64,000 bases of DNA from Amphichorda felina (GCA_016490725.1 JAEMHR010000018.1:124001-188000), one strand, 5' to 3'; numbered from the stretch's first letter, positions 1-12,508 are shown. The notes: generated by a model not told the origin, from the letters alone. A program made the numbers and translations.

Positions 1-775
1 GATGGTCCTGGTCTGATGGTGGCGGAGGTGGAGAGGGAGGCTCAGACTCCGAAGGAGGGGAGTGGGGCGCCCTGTAGGAGGTACTACACAGGGCGGGATT
101 GCGAGCTCTGTTCGTGCAGGCTACCGGCTTCCACAGCACCAATGGAGGGAGCGGCTACAAACCCCATTCGCAGTCCCAGCTGGACCTTAATTCTGACCTT
201 AAATCCCGAGCTAGTAAAGGCTCGAAAGCGGGGAGAAATCGACAAAAACGACAACCCTCCTGACGCGGCCGACGCATGCGGTTGCAGAATCCGCAGACCT
301 CGGTTCGCCAAGATCCACCCCTCGATCACGTACGAGTACTACATCGGTGCACTGGAAGCGTCAGGCAGTTTTGAAGCTGTCAACGCTTAGCGTCAACGCT
401 TGTTGTATCCGTGGGCTAGACTCGTCCTGAGCGGCCCAGAAGTCGCGCAGCGCGTCCACAGGGGCTGAGTCACCACACGGCTGATGCGGTGGTAGCCGAC
501 CAGATCCACGATCAACGTGCTGGCGATTGGTGTTTGCTGTTTTATATCATGGGGAAATCGGCAGTTTCCGTTCCGTGTTGGACCAGGCGAAGTACGATCA
601 ATACGGATACTGTCCATCCATATCCAGTCACTGGGCGATGCTGTGGTAGCCTTGCTAAGCGCATGGTTGACAGGCAACTAATCGCTATCCTGCTTTTACA
701 TGTATTGTTACAGATTCAAAAATATGCGTATGATACACAAGGCCGCCGCCCCTCTGACTTGCTCCTTCTCCGCTT
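1..775. other. Gene-free left edge
   Basis: No convincing coding region is visible. Both strands carry open frames of 80-125 codons, but their translations are low-complexity, rich in Arg, Pro and Ser, and match no family I recognise. The right side is the 3' flank of the minus-strand uS7m gene. A gene ending just outside the window cannot be excluded. Confidence 0.5.
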
Positions 776-1843
776 CTAGTTGCCCTTCTTCCTCTTGACC
801 TTCTTGTTGCTTCCAACATTGACACGGGCGGCCGTGCCCAGCTTGTGAAGCGTCTTGCGCTTCTCCCACACCCCGGATCTCCCCTCGATCACAGCGATGA
901 TCTCCTCAGCGAGTCGCTGACCAAACTGCTTGCGGCCGCTGCCCTTGGAAGGCTTCTTCGCCACCGCCTCCAGGATCCACTGGAAGGCAAATCTCCTACG
1001 CGCCCGCAGCGCCAACGGGATGGGGATCTCGAGTGCTCGTCCACCACCGGCGCCACCTGCCAGGTGCTTAATCTTGAGCAGGGGGGCCACCGAGTCGACC
1101 GCGATGGTTAGGTACAGGATGGGGTTGAGGGGTAGATGCGAGGCAGGCGGGGTGCCCGGCAGGAGCGGGAACTTGGGGCTGTAGATGGGCGCGGGCGAGG
1201 TCCGCAAGACGTTCATGAGAGTGGCCATGTGCTGTTAATGAACCAGGTCAGTTTATGCGGGAAGGAGGTGGAGGAAGCGGCGGCATTGGGAACGTACCCT
1301 CTGAGCAGCGCTCAGCTTTCCATCCCTCATAATGAGACGGACAAAAAGGTCCACGACGGGGTGATAGCGCTTCTTGTGGTTGAAGTCGGCTGGGAAAGGC
1401 TTCTGGGGCAACGGGAACTTGTGTTCTGTGCGTCGACGGAATCCCCTCGCGAGAGCTGGCGAGCTCACCGCACCAGATGGCACAAGAGCTTCCGCCTCAC
1501 CAGAAGGCGGTATCCTTCCCGACTGGTAGAGACTCTCCTCCTGTGCCTTGGTCAGGCCTTCATCGCCATCCTTTGGCGCAGTCCGGCCGCCGTAGAAGAT
1601 TTGTTGCAGGGCCTCATCGCTCAGTGCATCCGCTGGAGAGCTTCCAGAGGAGGTGGACTGGGTGGCCGGCTTCGAGGTCTTCGATTGATCGTGCGCTGGG
1701 GGCAATTGGCTGTTGTTGGCGTCGTCCGAGTAGAATCGTCTGGATCGTACGGAGCAGAGGAATGGCTCGGTCCTGGGGGCGGCAGGCCGTGACCGGACGG
1801 CAAGCGCCCTGCATGTGCCCCAGACCCTTGACGTCGCAGACAT
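776..1843 (-). CDS. RSM7: Mitochondrial small-subunit ribosomal protein S7 (uS7m)
   Basis: This is a component of the mitochondrial ribosome small subunit; uS7 proteins bind the 3' domain of the small rRNA near the E site. Two exons, 1843..1298 and 1231..776, join in phase 0 at GTACGT / TTAACAG and give 333 residues. The first ~100 residues form an Arg/Ser-rich mitochondrial presequence followed by a disordered linker. The S7 fold starts around HKKRYHPVVDLFVRLIMRDG. The second exon carries the conserved RARRRFAFQWILEA stretch and ends in a basic KKVKRKKGN tail. The start chosen is the first ATG giving a plausible presequence. The frame stays open 243 nt upstream, but that part reads as leader. 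The family call is firm; the exact N-terminus is less so. Confidence 0.9.
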
Positions 1844-3205
1844 GGCAATCCTCCACGTCGCTCGCGGCGTCTGTCGAACTGGTTCTTGTCGATTGGACCT
1901 GGCGTCACGGTCCTCGAGGCCTCCATCAGCTTCGCGACGAAATTTCCGGGTACCCTCTGTGGTCGGATTAACGAAATACCGATAGTGCTTGGGCGGATTA
2001 CATAATTGGACCACGTCGGGAGAAGGCACTTCTTCAATGCGGCCCAAGCGGCCTAGGCCCCAACGGACCCAGCCCTTAATTCCCAAGTGATCGCCACAAG
2101 GATGACGCGCCGGATGGGGTTCTACGACAGCAGCTCGTCCTTGACTGTGTGACGTCCCACGACGTCTTCAACGACTCTTCCCCCTCTGTGATGACGCGGA
2201 AACAAGCTTCCCTCGTTGACTTATGAAAGGCTCTCACCTTGCTGATGTTTAACGTCGCAATGCCAGTGTTAAGTCAATGTCCACCCAAGGCTGAAGGTTT
2301 GTGGCCTTCAGCTCTCTTGACCTCAACCTGCAACTCCTATGTCTAGCCAACAGTCTACAAGTTGCGCATACCTACTATATAATTCGCATATTTATTATGA
2401 ATTCGTCAAGTTAACACAACCAGAAACTTGGCGTTTGAGCGGGGCTCGAGCTTGCCGGCCTGGGACCTGGGTCGAAGGATCTCACGGGGCACGGAAGTCA
2501 GTCACCTGCTCCTCCGGAATATGGCGACCGCAGAGGGTAGCTAGCAAGTCTTGGCTTTGAACTCGTCGTTGGACGGGCAAGACAGTGACGACACACGGCC
2601 CGTTAGGCGTTCAAGGGTTTCCCGCCGCATGCAACGGCATGCTGGACTTTAGCGGGCATTCCCACGCCTCGCCAGCAACGGCCACGTTGGCGTCATCTTG
2701 GACGCGGGGCGGAAAAAGAAAGATCGGCAAGCCCTCACCTCACGTCCTCGGGTGGTCGAGCGAGGCTTGCAGAATCATCACTCATTGCGTGGTGAGCAAC
2801 GTCAAGCGCTGAGCCAATTGTCTACAGAGTCCCCCGCTATTCCGAACGAACCCCAGGCAGCAGAGCCCGTGCGGCCATGATCAACGACCGAGAAAGTTTA
2901 ACTCCGGTGAATACAAGGAGGAAAAAAGAGCCTAATCAATGGCTAAACCTGGCAGCGCAAGCCGAATGACCGTGTCCTGTTTCCACCTCCCGGTGTCCAG
3001 TAAAAAGAAGTGACCCTATGGTTGCCCTTAAAACTCCAAACAGAATGACAACGCTGAAGACGGCAGAAGACATTCCCGATGAAAGAAGGTTAAAAAAAAA
3101 CACAGAACTTTGACAGGGTGGACTGCGCCAGGCAGTGCTTCGACCTCCCATCTCGGCAAGCAGAAAACAAGAAACGAAGGAGTTGTCGCCGGGACTGTTG
3201 GGCTA
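1844..3205. other. Intergenic spacer, uS7m promoter side
   Basis: This 1.36 kb lies between the start of the uS7m gene and the 3' end of the small dsRBD-like gene, both on the minus strand. Open frames here are under 80 codons with no recognisable family. It should hold the uS7m promoter and 5' leader and the terminator side of the next gene. No clear site was identified. Confidence 0.5.
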
Positions 3206-3619
3206 CTACGAGCCGCCCATCAACCAGTTGTAGGCAACCTCTGCTACATCTTCTTTGGCGTTGTTAAGATATCGCCCGTCGTACCAGTACCGGGCCGACA
3301 GCGAGTGACCATCAATGGTGACTTTGCTGGACCAAGCAGTGCGGCCCCCTTGATATTGACTTGTCAGCCTAGTCCTTGAGTGGTAGGTGGCGATATATAC
3401 ATGAGACAAAAAAAAAAAGGGCTTACCACGGCGGTCCGAGTACATCTGGAAAACGGGCGGTTGTAGTTGAGCCTCACGGCAGCACTCTTAAAACCCGGAG
3501 TTAGCGCACCTGAGCCGCAAAGGGTATCAGAACCAAAGCAATATCTCACCTTCAAGGCGATCCTGCCAAGTCGTGGCCGCCGTGTGTGTTGCCGATGCCG
3601 AACTCATGATGGTAGTCAT
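3206..3619 (-). CDS. Small dsRNA-binding-motif-like protein, three exons
   Basis: A 90-residue protein is assembled from exons 3619..3550, 3486..3427 and 3348..3206. The introns are 63 and 78 nt. Donors are GTGAGA and GTAAGC, acceptors are TTTTAAG and ATCAAG, and a GCTAAC branch site lies in intron 1. The joined protein has a short Ser/Thr/Ala N-terminus, then WQDRLEE, PPVFQMYSDRRGGRTAW, a strand-like SKVTIDGHSLSARYWYDG and a final helix NNAKEDVAEVAYNWL. This order of strands followed by a lysine-alanine helix resembles the C-terminal half of a double-stranded RNA-binding motif. The first helix looks shortened. Partners and role are unknown to me. The phases agree at both junctions and all junctions read smoothly, so I trust the model. 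A second ATG at codon 5 could also serve as start. Confidence 0.72.
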
Positions 3620-4834
3620 GGTCTAAGGGGGGAAATAATTTTGGGGGGGCGATGATGGTGTCGAGTCCACGAGTGGTGGCTATACTAATAGTATTCGTAT
3701 GGCGCCGATAAACTGCTCACGTGGGGGGCTTGATGCGCTGTCCCCTAAGATCCCCCAAAATGGGCATACGAAAATCAACAGAGAGAGTGAGAGAGCCCAA
3801 CAGGCGATTCGATTGTGACCGGGGTTCGAGATTGAGGCGTGGTGGTGTTGGTGTTGGTGGCAGCCTTGACGTCTTATATCCTGACCGGTCTCTCGCGGTA
3901 TGACAGGTGGGCGGGCCACAGCAGAGGGATCAGATGGCCGCGGCGCAAAGACGAGGCGAGCAAAAACAAAAACAAAAAAAAAGGCAGAGAAATGGCCTGA
4001 TACAATGAGGCAATCAATGTTGCCAGCAGACTCTGGAAGGCAATGATGCTGTGGACCGAGCTCCAGCTGGCTGGCTGCGGCTGTGTGATGTGGCAGAAGC
4101 GGATTAGTTGCTGCCGGTGGCCGAAGAATGGCTGCTGTCAAAGTGCAAACAAACAACAGGCTGTGATGGCCCGGGGGGATGCCCAAAGGCTGGCCGTGTC
4201 CGTGCTATGTGGGAAGTGTGATCCTGTGTCGAGGGCGAGAAAGGGGACCGGATGTTTGTTTGTGTGTGTCAAGTTGCCATGGATGAGCAATGGGCCCAGC
4301 AGGTGGTGCGTACGGAAGATTGCATAAAGGGCATGCGGGTAGTACTATGTATGTATAAGGGTGGAAACTGGAAGGGCAACGGGATCGGGGCGATGGATGA
4401 TGGTTCAAGGGCAGACAGATTGTTTGGCGGCAACGGCAACGGGCGGGAGGATGGGGGTGGGCACTGGGCGTGGGCGAGGGGGCGGGGGAGGACCGTTTGG
4501 AACGCTGTTTGAATTCATGTGTTTTTTTTTCTCAGATTAATTTTTTTTTTGGAGTTCGCGTCAGACCAGATGAAAGGACGTGATCCCACGCATGGGGTCA
4601 TGGGCCATGGCATGGTCCACGGTCCATGGTCCATGGATGAGAGAGAAATGACGATAGGGCGAGCAGGGCGTGTCGTTGCTTTTTCCACAGCCTTGGGGGT
4701 TCAATGATGTGGCATGCCACTATGTAGACTCGTTGCTGAGCGTCCTGGCTTGGCTGGGTTTGGTGGGCTCGCAAGGCGTGCTAGGCCTGTTAGCACTTAG
4801 GCTTCAGGCTGTTAGTGCTGCAGCGGAGTGCAGG

Positions 4835-4883
4835 CAGCTAGCGCAGCCAGCTAGTGCACCCAGCTAGTGCATCCAGCTAGTCC
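4835..4883. repeat. 13-bp tandem repeat, about 3.8 copies
   Basis: Three near-identical 13-bp units of the form cagctagtgcacc occupy 4835-4847, 4848-4860 and 4861-4873. A truncated fourth copy runs to 4883. Units differ at two or three positions. The array is intergenic and no function is evident. Confidence 0.85.
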
Positions 4884-5250
4884 CTGTTGGGTGGTGTAAG
4901 TGCCGGAGGGTCGCCTCGGTCTATACGGAGTACATCAATCGACCGTATCCCGTACCCAAGTAAACCCCGGTCCCCGATATTTTTCGCTTACTCTGTCGCC
5001 TTTTGTTTTTCTCCTTCCTTTGCCCGAGTCACGGCGATGGGCTGGTCCGTGGATCGAACCACCGCTATGTGCGTCGTCTTGCGCATTGGCCGCTTCGACA
5101 GCTGCTCGCCGCCTGTCAGTGCCCGCCGTGGGCTCCTGGAGGGAGAACCGCGGCCCTAGTCCGTGGGGCTAATGCGATGATTATGCCGCTCTGGGCCTGG
5201 AGCCCACGAGTACCAGGGAATGCCGGGGCCGCGGCCAGCTTCCGGCCGGT

Positions 5251-5330
5251 GCGGTGCTGCGGCACTGCGGCACTGCGGTGTTGCGGTGTTGCGGTGTTGC
5301 GGTGCTGCGGTGCTGCGGTGCTGCGGTATC
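5251..5330. repeat. 8-bp tandem repeat, ten copies
   Basis: Ten consecutive 8-bp units of the form gcggtgct are visible. Variants are ordered in blocks: one gcggtgct, two gcggcact, three gcggtgtt, three gcggtgct, then a diverged gcggtatc. Blocks of identical variants suggest growth by local slippage or unequal exchange. The array is intergenic. Confidence 0.9.
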
Positions 5331-6756
5331 CGTACTGCGGTCAGCACTGGCGACGCACCCGTGAACGGATACGGGCAAGACGGGTGGGCGGCTGAACGGT
5401 GGAACCACAGGCAGACGACATGGACTCCCGTTAAGCCCTTGTGTCGCCGATGCCGCGACACAGTCTTCCTCCGCCTCCGCTCCTCCCCCGGGGTTGTGAA
5501 TCACTCAACAATGGTCAATGGCATCCCTGGTGACACTTGTTTGACGCGAGGGAGCGGCCCAGAGGCCAAAGCCAGCAAACAAGACAAGGCCAAGGAAAAC
5601 GTGGGCAAACACCACGAGGGAAAAAGAAATTCCACAGAGGTATTACGGAGTAGTCCAAGAGTAGGTTTCTAGGGGGTTTATCAGCACGAATACCTCTGCC
5701 TACCACCGTTTGACGTTTCTCCAGACTCCAATCCGTATCCGTACATAGTATTAGTATGAACCAGTGGGACCCCTTGCGCCCTGAACAAGACAGCCCCCGG
5801 CCCCGCGTCCCCCCAATGCAACCTCAACGCCGCCAAGATGGCTGTCATTAGCCTGTTGGGCTTCAACAAAAACCGGTCAGCCGGTCAACCGGTCTGCCGG
5901 GGTCGTTTTAGCGCATTGGATCATGGAACCGCTGCTATTAGGACTGCGACGCTGCCACGCAATGCCAGGCACGTGCCTCCCTACGTCACCACCTAGGCAA
6001 GAATGTAACCAGTACTTGGGCACAATTCGACCTGTTCGTTAACAGGAGGAGTCCAAGGAAATGGAAGACGTCGTCGATTGGTGCCTCAACTTTCAGTTCG
6101 CAACGCCGCCGCGGCCAAGTGAGGCAACTGCCACCCACGATTGTGGTGCACTTTCCCAAATGCGAACATGCCCACGATATGACCATGGCCCACCACCTAT
6201 TTTTGAACTTCACCCGCTCCTCAGCGCTGCAACACAGGCATACCTCTGACATCAATTCCTTCACATGACCTGCCATACCTCATATGACTTCAGTTTCTCA
6301 CCAGGAAGACACCAGAATTCCCCAGTTCCCGGCCATCATCCTGCAGCATCGCCAGTCGGGCCCCAGGTGCCCAAGGAATACCTATGTATACAATACCTAC
6401 GGCCACATACGTCGTGTCCCAACTTGTCCCGCCTCTTGAGGCCCCCGCATGTCCGTGGCCCGGGACGATCTTGTTTGCACTGCTTCGCTGTGCTTTATCT
6501 GCAGGAGAGCCAACATGCAGCCATGCGCCACCGTCAATCTGCTCATACTCCCTGCCCAAACCAGGCGGAAGGACCCTGGGGGCCTCCCGGAACACGTCGA
6601 CACCCCACGGACGAGGCGGCGGAACAACCAGATGGCCAGGTGATAGATCCTCTGCATAACAGTGCATACGGCCCAGGCCGCAAGTGGCTGTTGGGCTCAG
6701 CTGCGGAAACCGATGAGCTGGTGCCACATCTCATAGGATCGTACCTATTGAGGTGG

Positions 6757-6819
6757 CCGTCTCGTCCGTCTCGTCCGTCTCGTCCGTCTCGTCCGTCTCG
6801 TCCGTCTCGTCCGTCTCGT
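6757..6819. repeat. 9-bp tandem repeat, seven perfect copies
   Basis: Seven perfect copies of ccgtctcgt are visible. A frame through this array encodes repeated Ser-Arg-Pro on the plus strand and Gly-Arg-Asp on the minus strand. Neither side shows a supporting gene, so I treat it as an intergenic minisatellite. Perfect copies suggest recent expansion and likely length variation between isolates. Confidence 0.93.
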
Positions 6820-8836
6820 CTTCTCTCTTTCCACCGAGCCACTTCCCGGGGCCTTCACCAACATATCATCAAAGGAAGGCAGCTTCAGCGTCAACTAGGT
6901 AGGAGCACGCCCCAGCCTCGAGAATTAACCACAAGACTTTGGTCGACCAAGATGTGGCGCCATTGTGTGGTGTGACTATGACTTCAGGCTGGGATGCAGA
7001 CCTCCACAATGTATCAGAACTTCACAATCCACAAGCAGATCTTCCCTCAACGCATTCATTGGTGAATCACTTTTTCGGCCACCCTGACAATTCTACTGGT
7101 TATTGACAGCCGTTTGCTCTATCCTGGTCCAGATTGTCCCCTTGTTTGTACATTGTGGCGTGCAGCCTGCATCCCCTATCTTACGGTTGCAGCAGATCAG
7201 AAATTTTGGGCGCGTTACTAGAAACTTCTGATGCATCAACCCGTGCAAGAGGCATATAGATGGCCTTGTTGAATGAACTCACAGCTGGCTCATTCCTCGG
7301 CAATTGTCACTCTTTGAAAGCCATCCGAGTAGAGCACGGTTGCACTCACTGAGATAACCTAAGTCTATCTACGGAAGAGATGATCAGTATACTGGGCCGT
7401 GAAACTGTTGGCCCATGTGCACAAGTCCTAGCAACTCGCCGACTGCTACTATTTGTCAACGGCAGTGTACTCACTTGTTCTAGCTCCAATAGCATGTCGA
7501 GGAGCGTACGGGAGCCTCTGGGCCTGCCGTGAGAGACCGAAGATCAATTCTCTCCCTCCAATGCTGTTGCGGATATCAGGACTCGTTATGCAAGTTCTTA
7601 TTCCCCCCATCGACTTTGATCGACCGGCCCCTCCCTACTTTCGGCTTCTGAATGGCAACGACCCTACCAAGTCCCCGTCCGCCAGCCTCTGTCCTTTAAC
7701 GCCTGTCAACAATCCAACGTAGTGCCACGCAAAGGCATGCTGCCGGGTCCGGGCGAAGAAACGCAGGGTCTGTTACTTCATGTCGGCTTCCGTCGGTCGG
7801 CAGCTCCTAGTGGTCTACATGGGTTGGCAAACACCTAGAGCAGCCCCGACGGAAGGGTACGGAAAATGAATGGCTACGAGGGGGCCGTAAGCCTTCCGCA
7901 GGCATGCGTTGTACCTGTGTCCGGGAGCGGCCCGAGGGGGCGGCTCATGTGGTCAAAAGGCATGAAGCCTGTTCCGCCGGGTTCCCGCATTGACGGGTTC
8001 CCGAACACGCATGATCTTGCCACGGGACATGCTTCCTGCAGATGATTACTTCAAGGGTTTGTTTGTCTCCAGGGGCATCGCGAACTCGCCACAGTTAGCG
8101 TCAGTCGTCACCCCAAGAGCCGGGCGCTTGCCACCCACCCCCCTCCAGTCTAAGGAGAGGGGAGACTGGCTGTCTGGGTTGTTAGGTCTACAGATGTCGT
8201 CAGGGCCTTTGAGAGAGCTCAAAATACCTCGCGAGCACGCTTTTCGCGGCAACCAAGCCAGAAGGGAGGGAGGTGCGTCAACTCTGGACTGATCGCTCAG
8301 CCCCCTTTCCTTCACCAATGGCGTGTTCAGGAGCTACCTCCGCTGAAGGATTTCAACTCAGCACGTACATATTAGTAACAAGAGACAGGACGTGAAAATA
8401 GCGGTCAAGAACTCTCATATTAAACATGTGCAGTCATTTCACGGGATGTTGATACGGTCCCGAGGTCAGGTTACGTCGTGCAACCAAAAACCGACGTCAA
8501 CCGAGCTGTGGTGCGCCCTGTCTATGATGGGGGAACTACAGACCCGCCTCTCCCTGCGCTACGGAGAGGGAGTCCCTGACAACCCCCAGACTTCGAGTGA
8601 TTGCTCTTGTGTTACTGACAGCATTTACCATTCATACCCCCATTCGAATTACTTGGGGGTCTGTGGCAAGTATTGCGGGTATTATGGTTTGAGGGAAGAG
8701 GAAAGTATCACTTTTCATGAACACAGCTTATAAGGCATGCTTATCATTGTACGTTTGTTATTTGTAGCACCCAAAACCGCCAGCAAGACTCCAATTCCTG
8801 CCCATTACCATACACTATCGCCTCAGAGCTGGTGTC

Positions 8837-11155
8837 CTAGCTCAGCTCGAAGCTGTCACTCGTGCCCTCAAATGCAGTGATCTTTCCACCAATGGCTTTC
8901 CAATCTCCGTAATACTTGACCCTATACGTCCCGGGCCCAGCATTTCCAGCCGTCTCCCATGCCACGTCAACTTCGCTGTAACCGAGGGCTCCGTTGGTCC
9001 GTCGCCACGTGTACACGAGGAACCAGTCCGAGTCATCGCGGACCCGGGTCCATTTGTCACCATCCTTCTTCTCAATGGCCACATATGTCTCCTCGAGGCG
9101 GAGGTTGTTGCGCGGGTTGGCACCCTGGAAGGTGACCTTGACGATTTGACCCACGGAGTAGGAGGCCTCAGGCTGGGTGCGCACATCGCCGAAGTCATAC
9201 TTTATGGGGTGGCCATCCAGGACGACGCCAGTAATAAAGTCTAGGGAATTTTCGCGGTTGTCTGGGGCGGATGGGCCAGGGTCTGGGCGACCGGTGGCAC
9301 CTGGCGCGACATAGTTGAGGTTGCTGACCGTGAGATTGATGTAGGCATCGAGTGTGTGACGGCCGTAGAGCGTCGATGCACCCTCGTAGCGCTGGACGTC
9401 ATACTCCTCAGGGGTAACGACGTAGTGCGCGTAGGTGTTGGCCGGGCTACCGACGACCACAATGGGTTCCTCGTCGAGGAAGGTTTCAGCTTCCGCGGCG
9501 ATAGCCTCCCTCCATCGGCGGCCGGCCATGGTATCGACCTCGCTAGGGCTAGTGACCATGACAAACTGGCCCACACGCAGAGTCTGAATGTCAACAATAT
9601 TCGGGCCCCAGGCATACGGTGTTTCCATCTCTCCAATGTCAAGAAGGACGGGCTTTTCGCCTTGGCACTTCTTCTGCTTCTCAGTAGGGTTCTTCAGGAG
9701 GCCCTTCACGGCCGCCCAGAGCGGGTTGGCATCAGGTTCACCAGAGTCGCCCTGGGTAAAGTCGAACAGACCAGGCCAGTCAGAGGTTCCGGCAGCAAAG
9801 GAGTAGCCAAGAGCAGCTGGGCAGGTCTGGACGGGAGTGCCGTCAGGAAGGGTAAACTCCCAGAATCTCATATCATGGAAGAAATGATACGACTTGACAG
9901 TGCTACCAACAATCGGGGTAGACTCGGATCCATAGGAGTTCTAGGACTGGTCAGTTGCTGGTAGTCATCTTGAACGTCCAAGCCCACTCACATATGCGAC
10001 CTTGGCGGCGGTGGCCAGCCGAATAGCGATATCATAGCAGCTCGAGATACCAAGGTCAAGGGCCTCAAACTTTGGTCCACGACCATGGCAGTCAACGACG
10101 GTGCCATCTGAGCAAGTGCTGGCTTTGAAATCACACTGCTTGCCAGAACCATCGTCGCACCAAGCCCCCCCAATGTTTGGGGAGGTATCAGCATGGTTAG
10201 CCTGACCAAATGCAACTACAAAGCCCTCAGCCGCGTTACCAGTACCACCAAGCTCGCTCTCGACCATCCAGGCAGCAAGACCCTTGTTGTCGCCGGCAAC
10301 ATGGGTGTTGTTGCCAAGCATGGAGGTGGCGTGGATCGCGTGCCAGGTGAGAAGGCCAATATCCTTATTGTCCGAGGCACGCTGGAAGCGCAGCATGGTC
10401 ATCTTGGTGTCGACGCTGTTGCTGTACTTTTCCTGCTCCTCAATGGGGTTGTGCAGGTAGGTATACAAAGAGCGGTTGATGGTGGCACCCTCAACTTCAG
10501 CAGTGGAAACATCAAGGTATCCCTATGGTGTGTTAGCAGAGAGAGCCTACGCGCGAGCTGCAGTTACACTGACCTCTTGAAGACTCTCTTGGGCACGCTG
10601 GATAGAGAGGATAGCACCGTCCACAATAGCCTGGTAACTCTGCTTGTCGAAGCCAAAAGTGGTGACCTGGGGCGTCAAGTAGTTAAACCAAGCACCAGGG
10701 GCGGAGTGGGCATGCGTTCCCGTCAAGGCAATGTTGTGAGAGCCATAGACGGAGTATTCGCCGCCGAGCGCCTCAAGAGCCTCCAGAATACCATAGCGCA
10801 TAGCAGTGTCTCCGGACAAGGCGTCAAGGACGATATAGACGAAGCGATCATCGGGGTTTTTGACATCACCGATAATGAAGGCTCGGCTGTAGAGGCGCTG
10901 GCGCAAGCCAGACCCCTTCTGGTCAAGGTCGGCATAGCCGGCGAAGCCAATCTCAACGGCGGGACCGGTGATGTCGGCTTTGCCTACGCCGATGAGGTAC
11001 TTATCGCCCTGGGTGGCTCTCTTGAAGTCGGATCCGGCATGGCTCTCGAAGTCCCGTCGCGCCGGGCCAGCAGATACGGCGGCGGCAAGCAACAACAAGA
11101 CGAGTGAGGTGAGGGTGGAGATGAGGCCGAACGAGGACCTCTTCGCTGGAGCCAT
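8837..11155 (-). CDS. Neutral/alkaline ceramidase
   Basis: It hydrolyses the N-acyl bond of ceramide to sphingosine and a fatty acid, in the secretory pathway or outside the cell. Three exons, 11155..10574, 10522..9992 and 9940..8837, join in phase 0 with donors GTCAGT and GTGAGT and give 738 residues, the usual family length. Residues 1-29 form a signal peptide with a hydrophobic core ending in AVSA. The catalytic domain starts near LIGVGKADITGP. Zinc-site histidines appear in GTHAHSAPG (H148, H150) and WHAIHATSM (H258). The nucleophilic serine is Ser308 in HADTSPN, matching the GDxSPN motif of bacterial and human enzymes. The C-terminal beta-sandwich runs to the end (TYRVKYYGDWK). All expected motifs are present, so activity is likely. 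Confidence 0.95.
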
Positions 11156-12508
11156 GATGGGCAGCGACTGTTGAAGGGTTGGGCAGCTAACACCACAAGA
11201 TGTAAGTGCAGCTGTCGCGATGTGTGGCAACAGGTATGCAGGCGTGGGAGCGGATCGAGGATCCCCCAATATATCAATCAACAATCATGGCCACGGGCCG
11301 CTGGATCAAGGCGGCACCCGGCACCGAGTTCCCCATCCCATGACTCTGGAGAGAGGGGGGAAGTGGATAGGGCCTGCTGTTCCTTGCTTCGACTCGCGTG
11401 AGCCCCCGGCCGAGAGCGATGCGATGCAGATGATGGGCAGCACTCAGCAGTGGAGGAAGACAGTTGAGGCCGTCTGCCGAGCTGCCCACTGTTAGCAGCT
11501 TCCCAGAATGGGCTCTCCCCCGCCGATCAAAATCTAGGGCTGGACGCCGTGGTGCCGTGCTGCCAATGGGGGCCTCTCCCAGTCGGCTGCAGTGGCGCCC
11601 GCGCGCACAGCTACCCTGCTATGGGCCATGACGATGGGCCGATGGCATGGCGATGGGCCATGGTTGATGGGATGGGATCATGGTCGGCGACGATGCGCTG
11701 CAACCTCGTTTGGTCATCCGTCATGGTGCGTCGGGGGCGCTGGGCTGGGCTCGCTTGGCAGTGGGCAGCATTGAGTATGGGGATGAGTGTGGGGGAGTAA
11801 AGACTGGGAGTTGAAGACCGCTCAAAGACAGCAGGAGTGCTCTTTCCCAAATTCCAGCCGATATCATGCTCCGAACTTCCTGCCCCCTCCAGGTCACCTG
11901 TCATGTCACCAGACTTCCACCTTCCGTGTTGATAGAAGCATCTGCTCATGACCATCTGCTGCAAAGAACCAGATGAGATCAGATGAAAACAATCTCTTCA
12001 ATGTTTGTCTCATTTCCACGAACATCACTACCGCTCCACCTAGCCGTTGTGATGGACAGGGGCCGCCAGAACGGAATCAATGGATCCTCCTGGAGCGGAG
12101 AGAAGCTACGAGTAGCTGGAGATGGCGGAGAGAAGTGGAGAAGAGTGGAGACAAGCGGGGACTGTCCACCTATCACATGACATCCCTTGCCTTTTCCATT
12201 TCAACCAGGATTGTACTCGGTACGAATGGGCACAGAGAATGTCATTGTGGATGAAATAGCGTGGATGCGCTTGACAAACAGAGACGCAAACTCCCAATAC
12301 AGAAATGGTGGCAAATCCTGCTCGATATAACTCGGCCCGGCTGCCAAGAGAGCGACTTCTATGTAACTACTAACCAGTACTCGTATCCCTCCTCTATTAC
12401 GTACATGAGAATCTCCAGTCCCAAATCTTCAGCCACCCTTTACCCCAGAGTACCACCCCTCCTTCCTGCTAGATACCTGGGCCGAGGCATGTGTGCCGTG
12501 CATTCTAT
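11156..12508. other. Intergenic spacer, ceramidase promoter side
   Basis: This is 1.35 kb upstream of the ceramidase gene and downstream of the small mitochondrial protein gene. A patch of ATGGGCC/CCATGG repeats lies near 11.62-11.69 kb. No open frame over about 115 codons and no recognisable product was seen. The ceramidase promoter and leader should lie near 11.16-11.5 kb. Confidence 0.5.

Larger units (their letters stand above)
3620..8836. other. 5.2 kb gene-free stretch with satellites
   Basis: No credible gene is visible between the dsRBD-like gene and the ceramidase 3' end. Frames of up to 236 codons exist, but they are compositionally biased: one around 6.27-6.98 kb is largely a translated 9-bp repeat, and others are Pro/Arg-rich. 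The stretch holds three minisatellites (listed separately), short ATGG/CCATGG repeats near 4.60-4.63 kb, poly-T runs near 4.52-4.55 kb, CCGGTC repeats near 5.87-5.90 kb and a GGGTTCCCG direct repeat near 7.98-8.00 kb. Base composition stays GC-balanced, so it does not look like a heavily RIP-mutated transposon. Confidence 0.45.

Noticed and set aside
3680..4186. 168-codon frame on the minus strand
   Set aside because: It is low-complexity His/Pro-rich and Phe-run sequence in the promoter side of the dsRBD-like gene, with no recognisable fold.
5030..5075. tRNA-like T-arm on the minus strand (GGTTCGATCCAC)
   Set aside because: Only a 4-bp stem forms around the loop, and no acceptor stem, D-arm or anticodon arm could be placed upstream.
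6265..6975. 236-codon frame with Ser-Arg-Pro repeats
   Set aside because: The repeat is the 9-bp minisatellite at 6757-6819, open on both strands. The remainder shows no domain and no splice-supported extension.
10193..11107. 304-codon frame on the plus strand
   Set aside because: It overlaps two ceramidase exons in antisense and runs through the intron of that gene without any family features.
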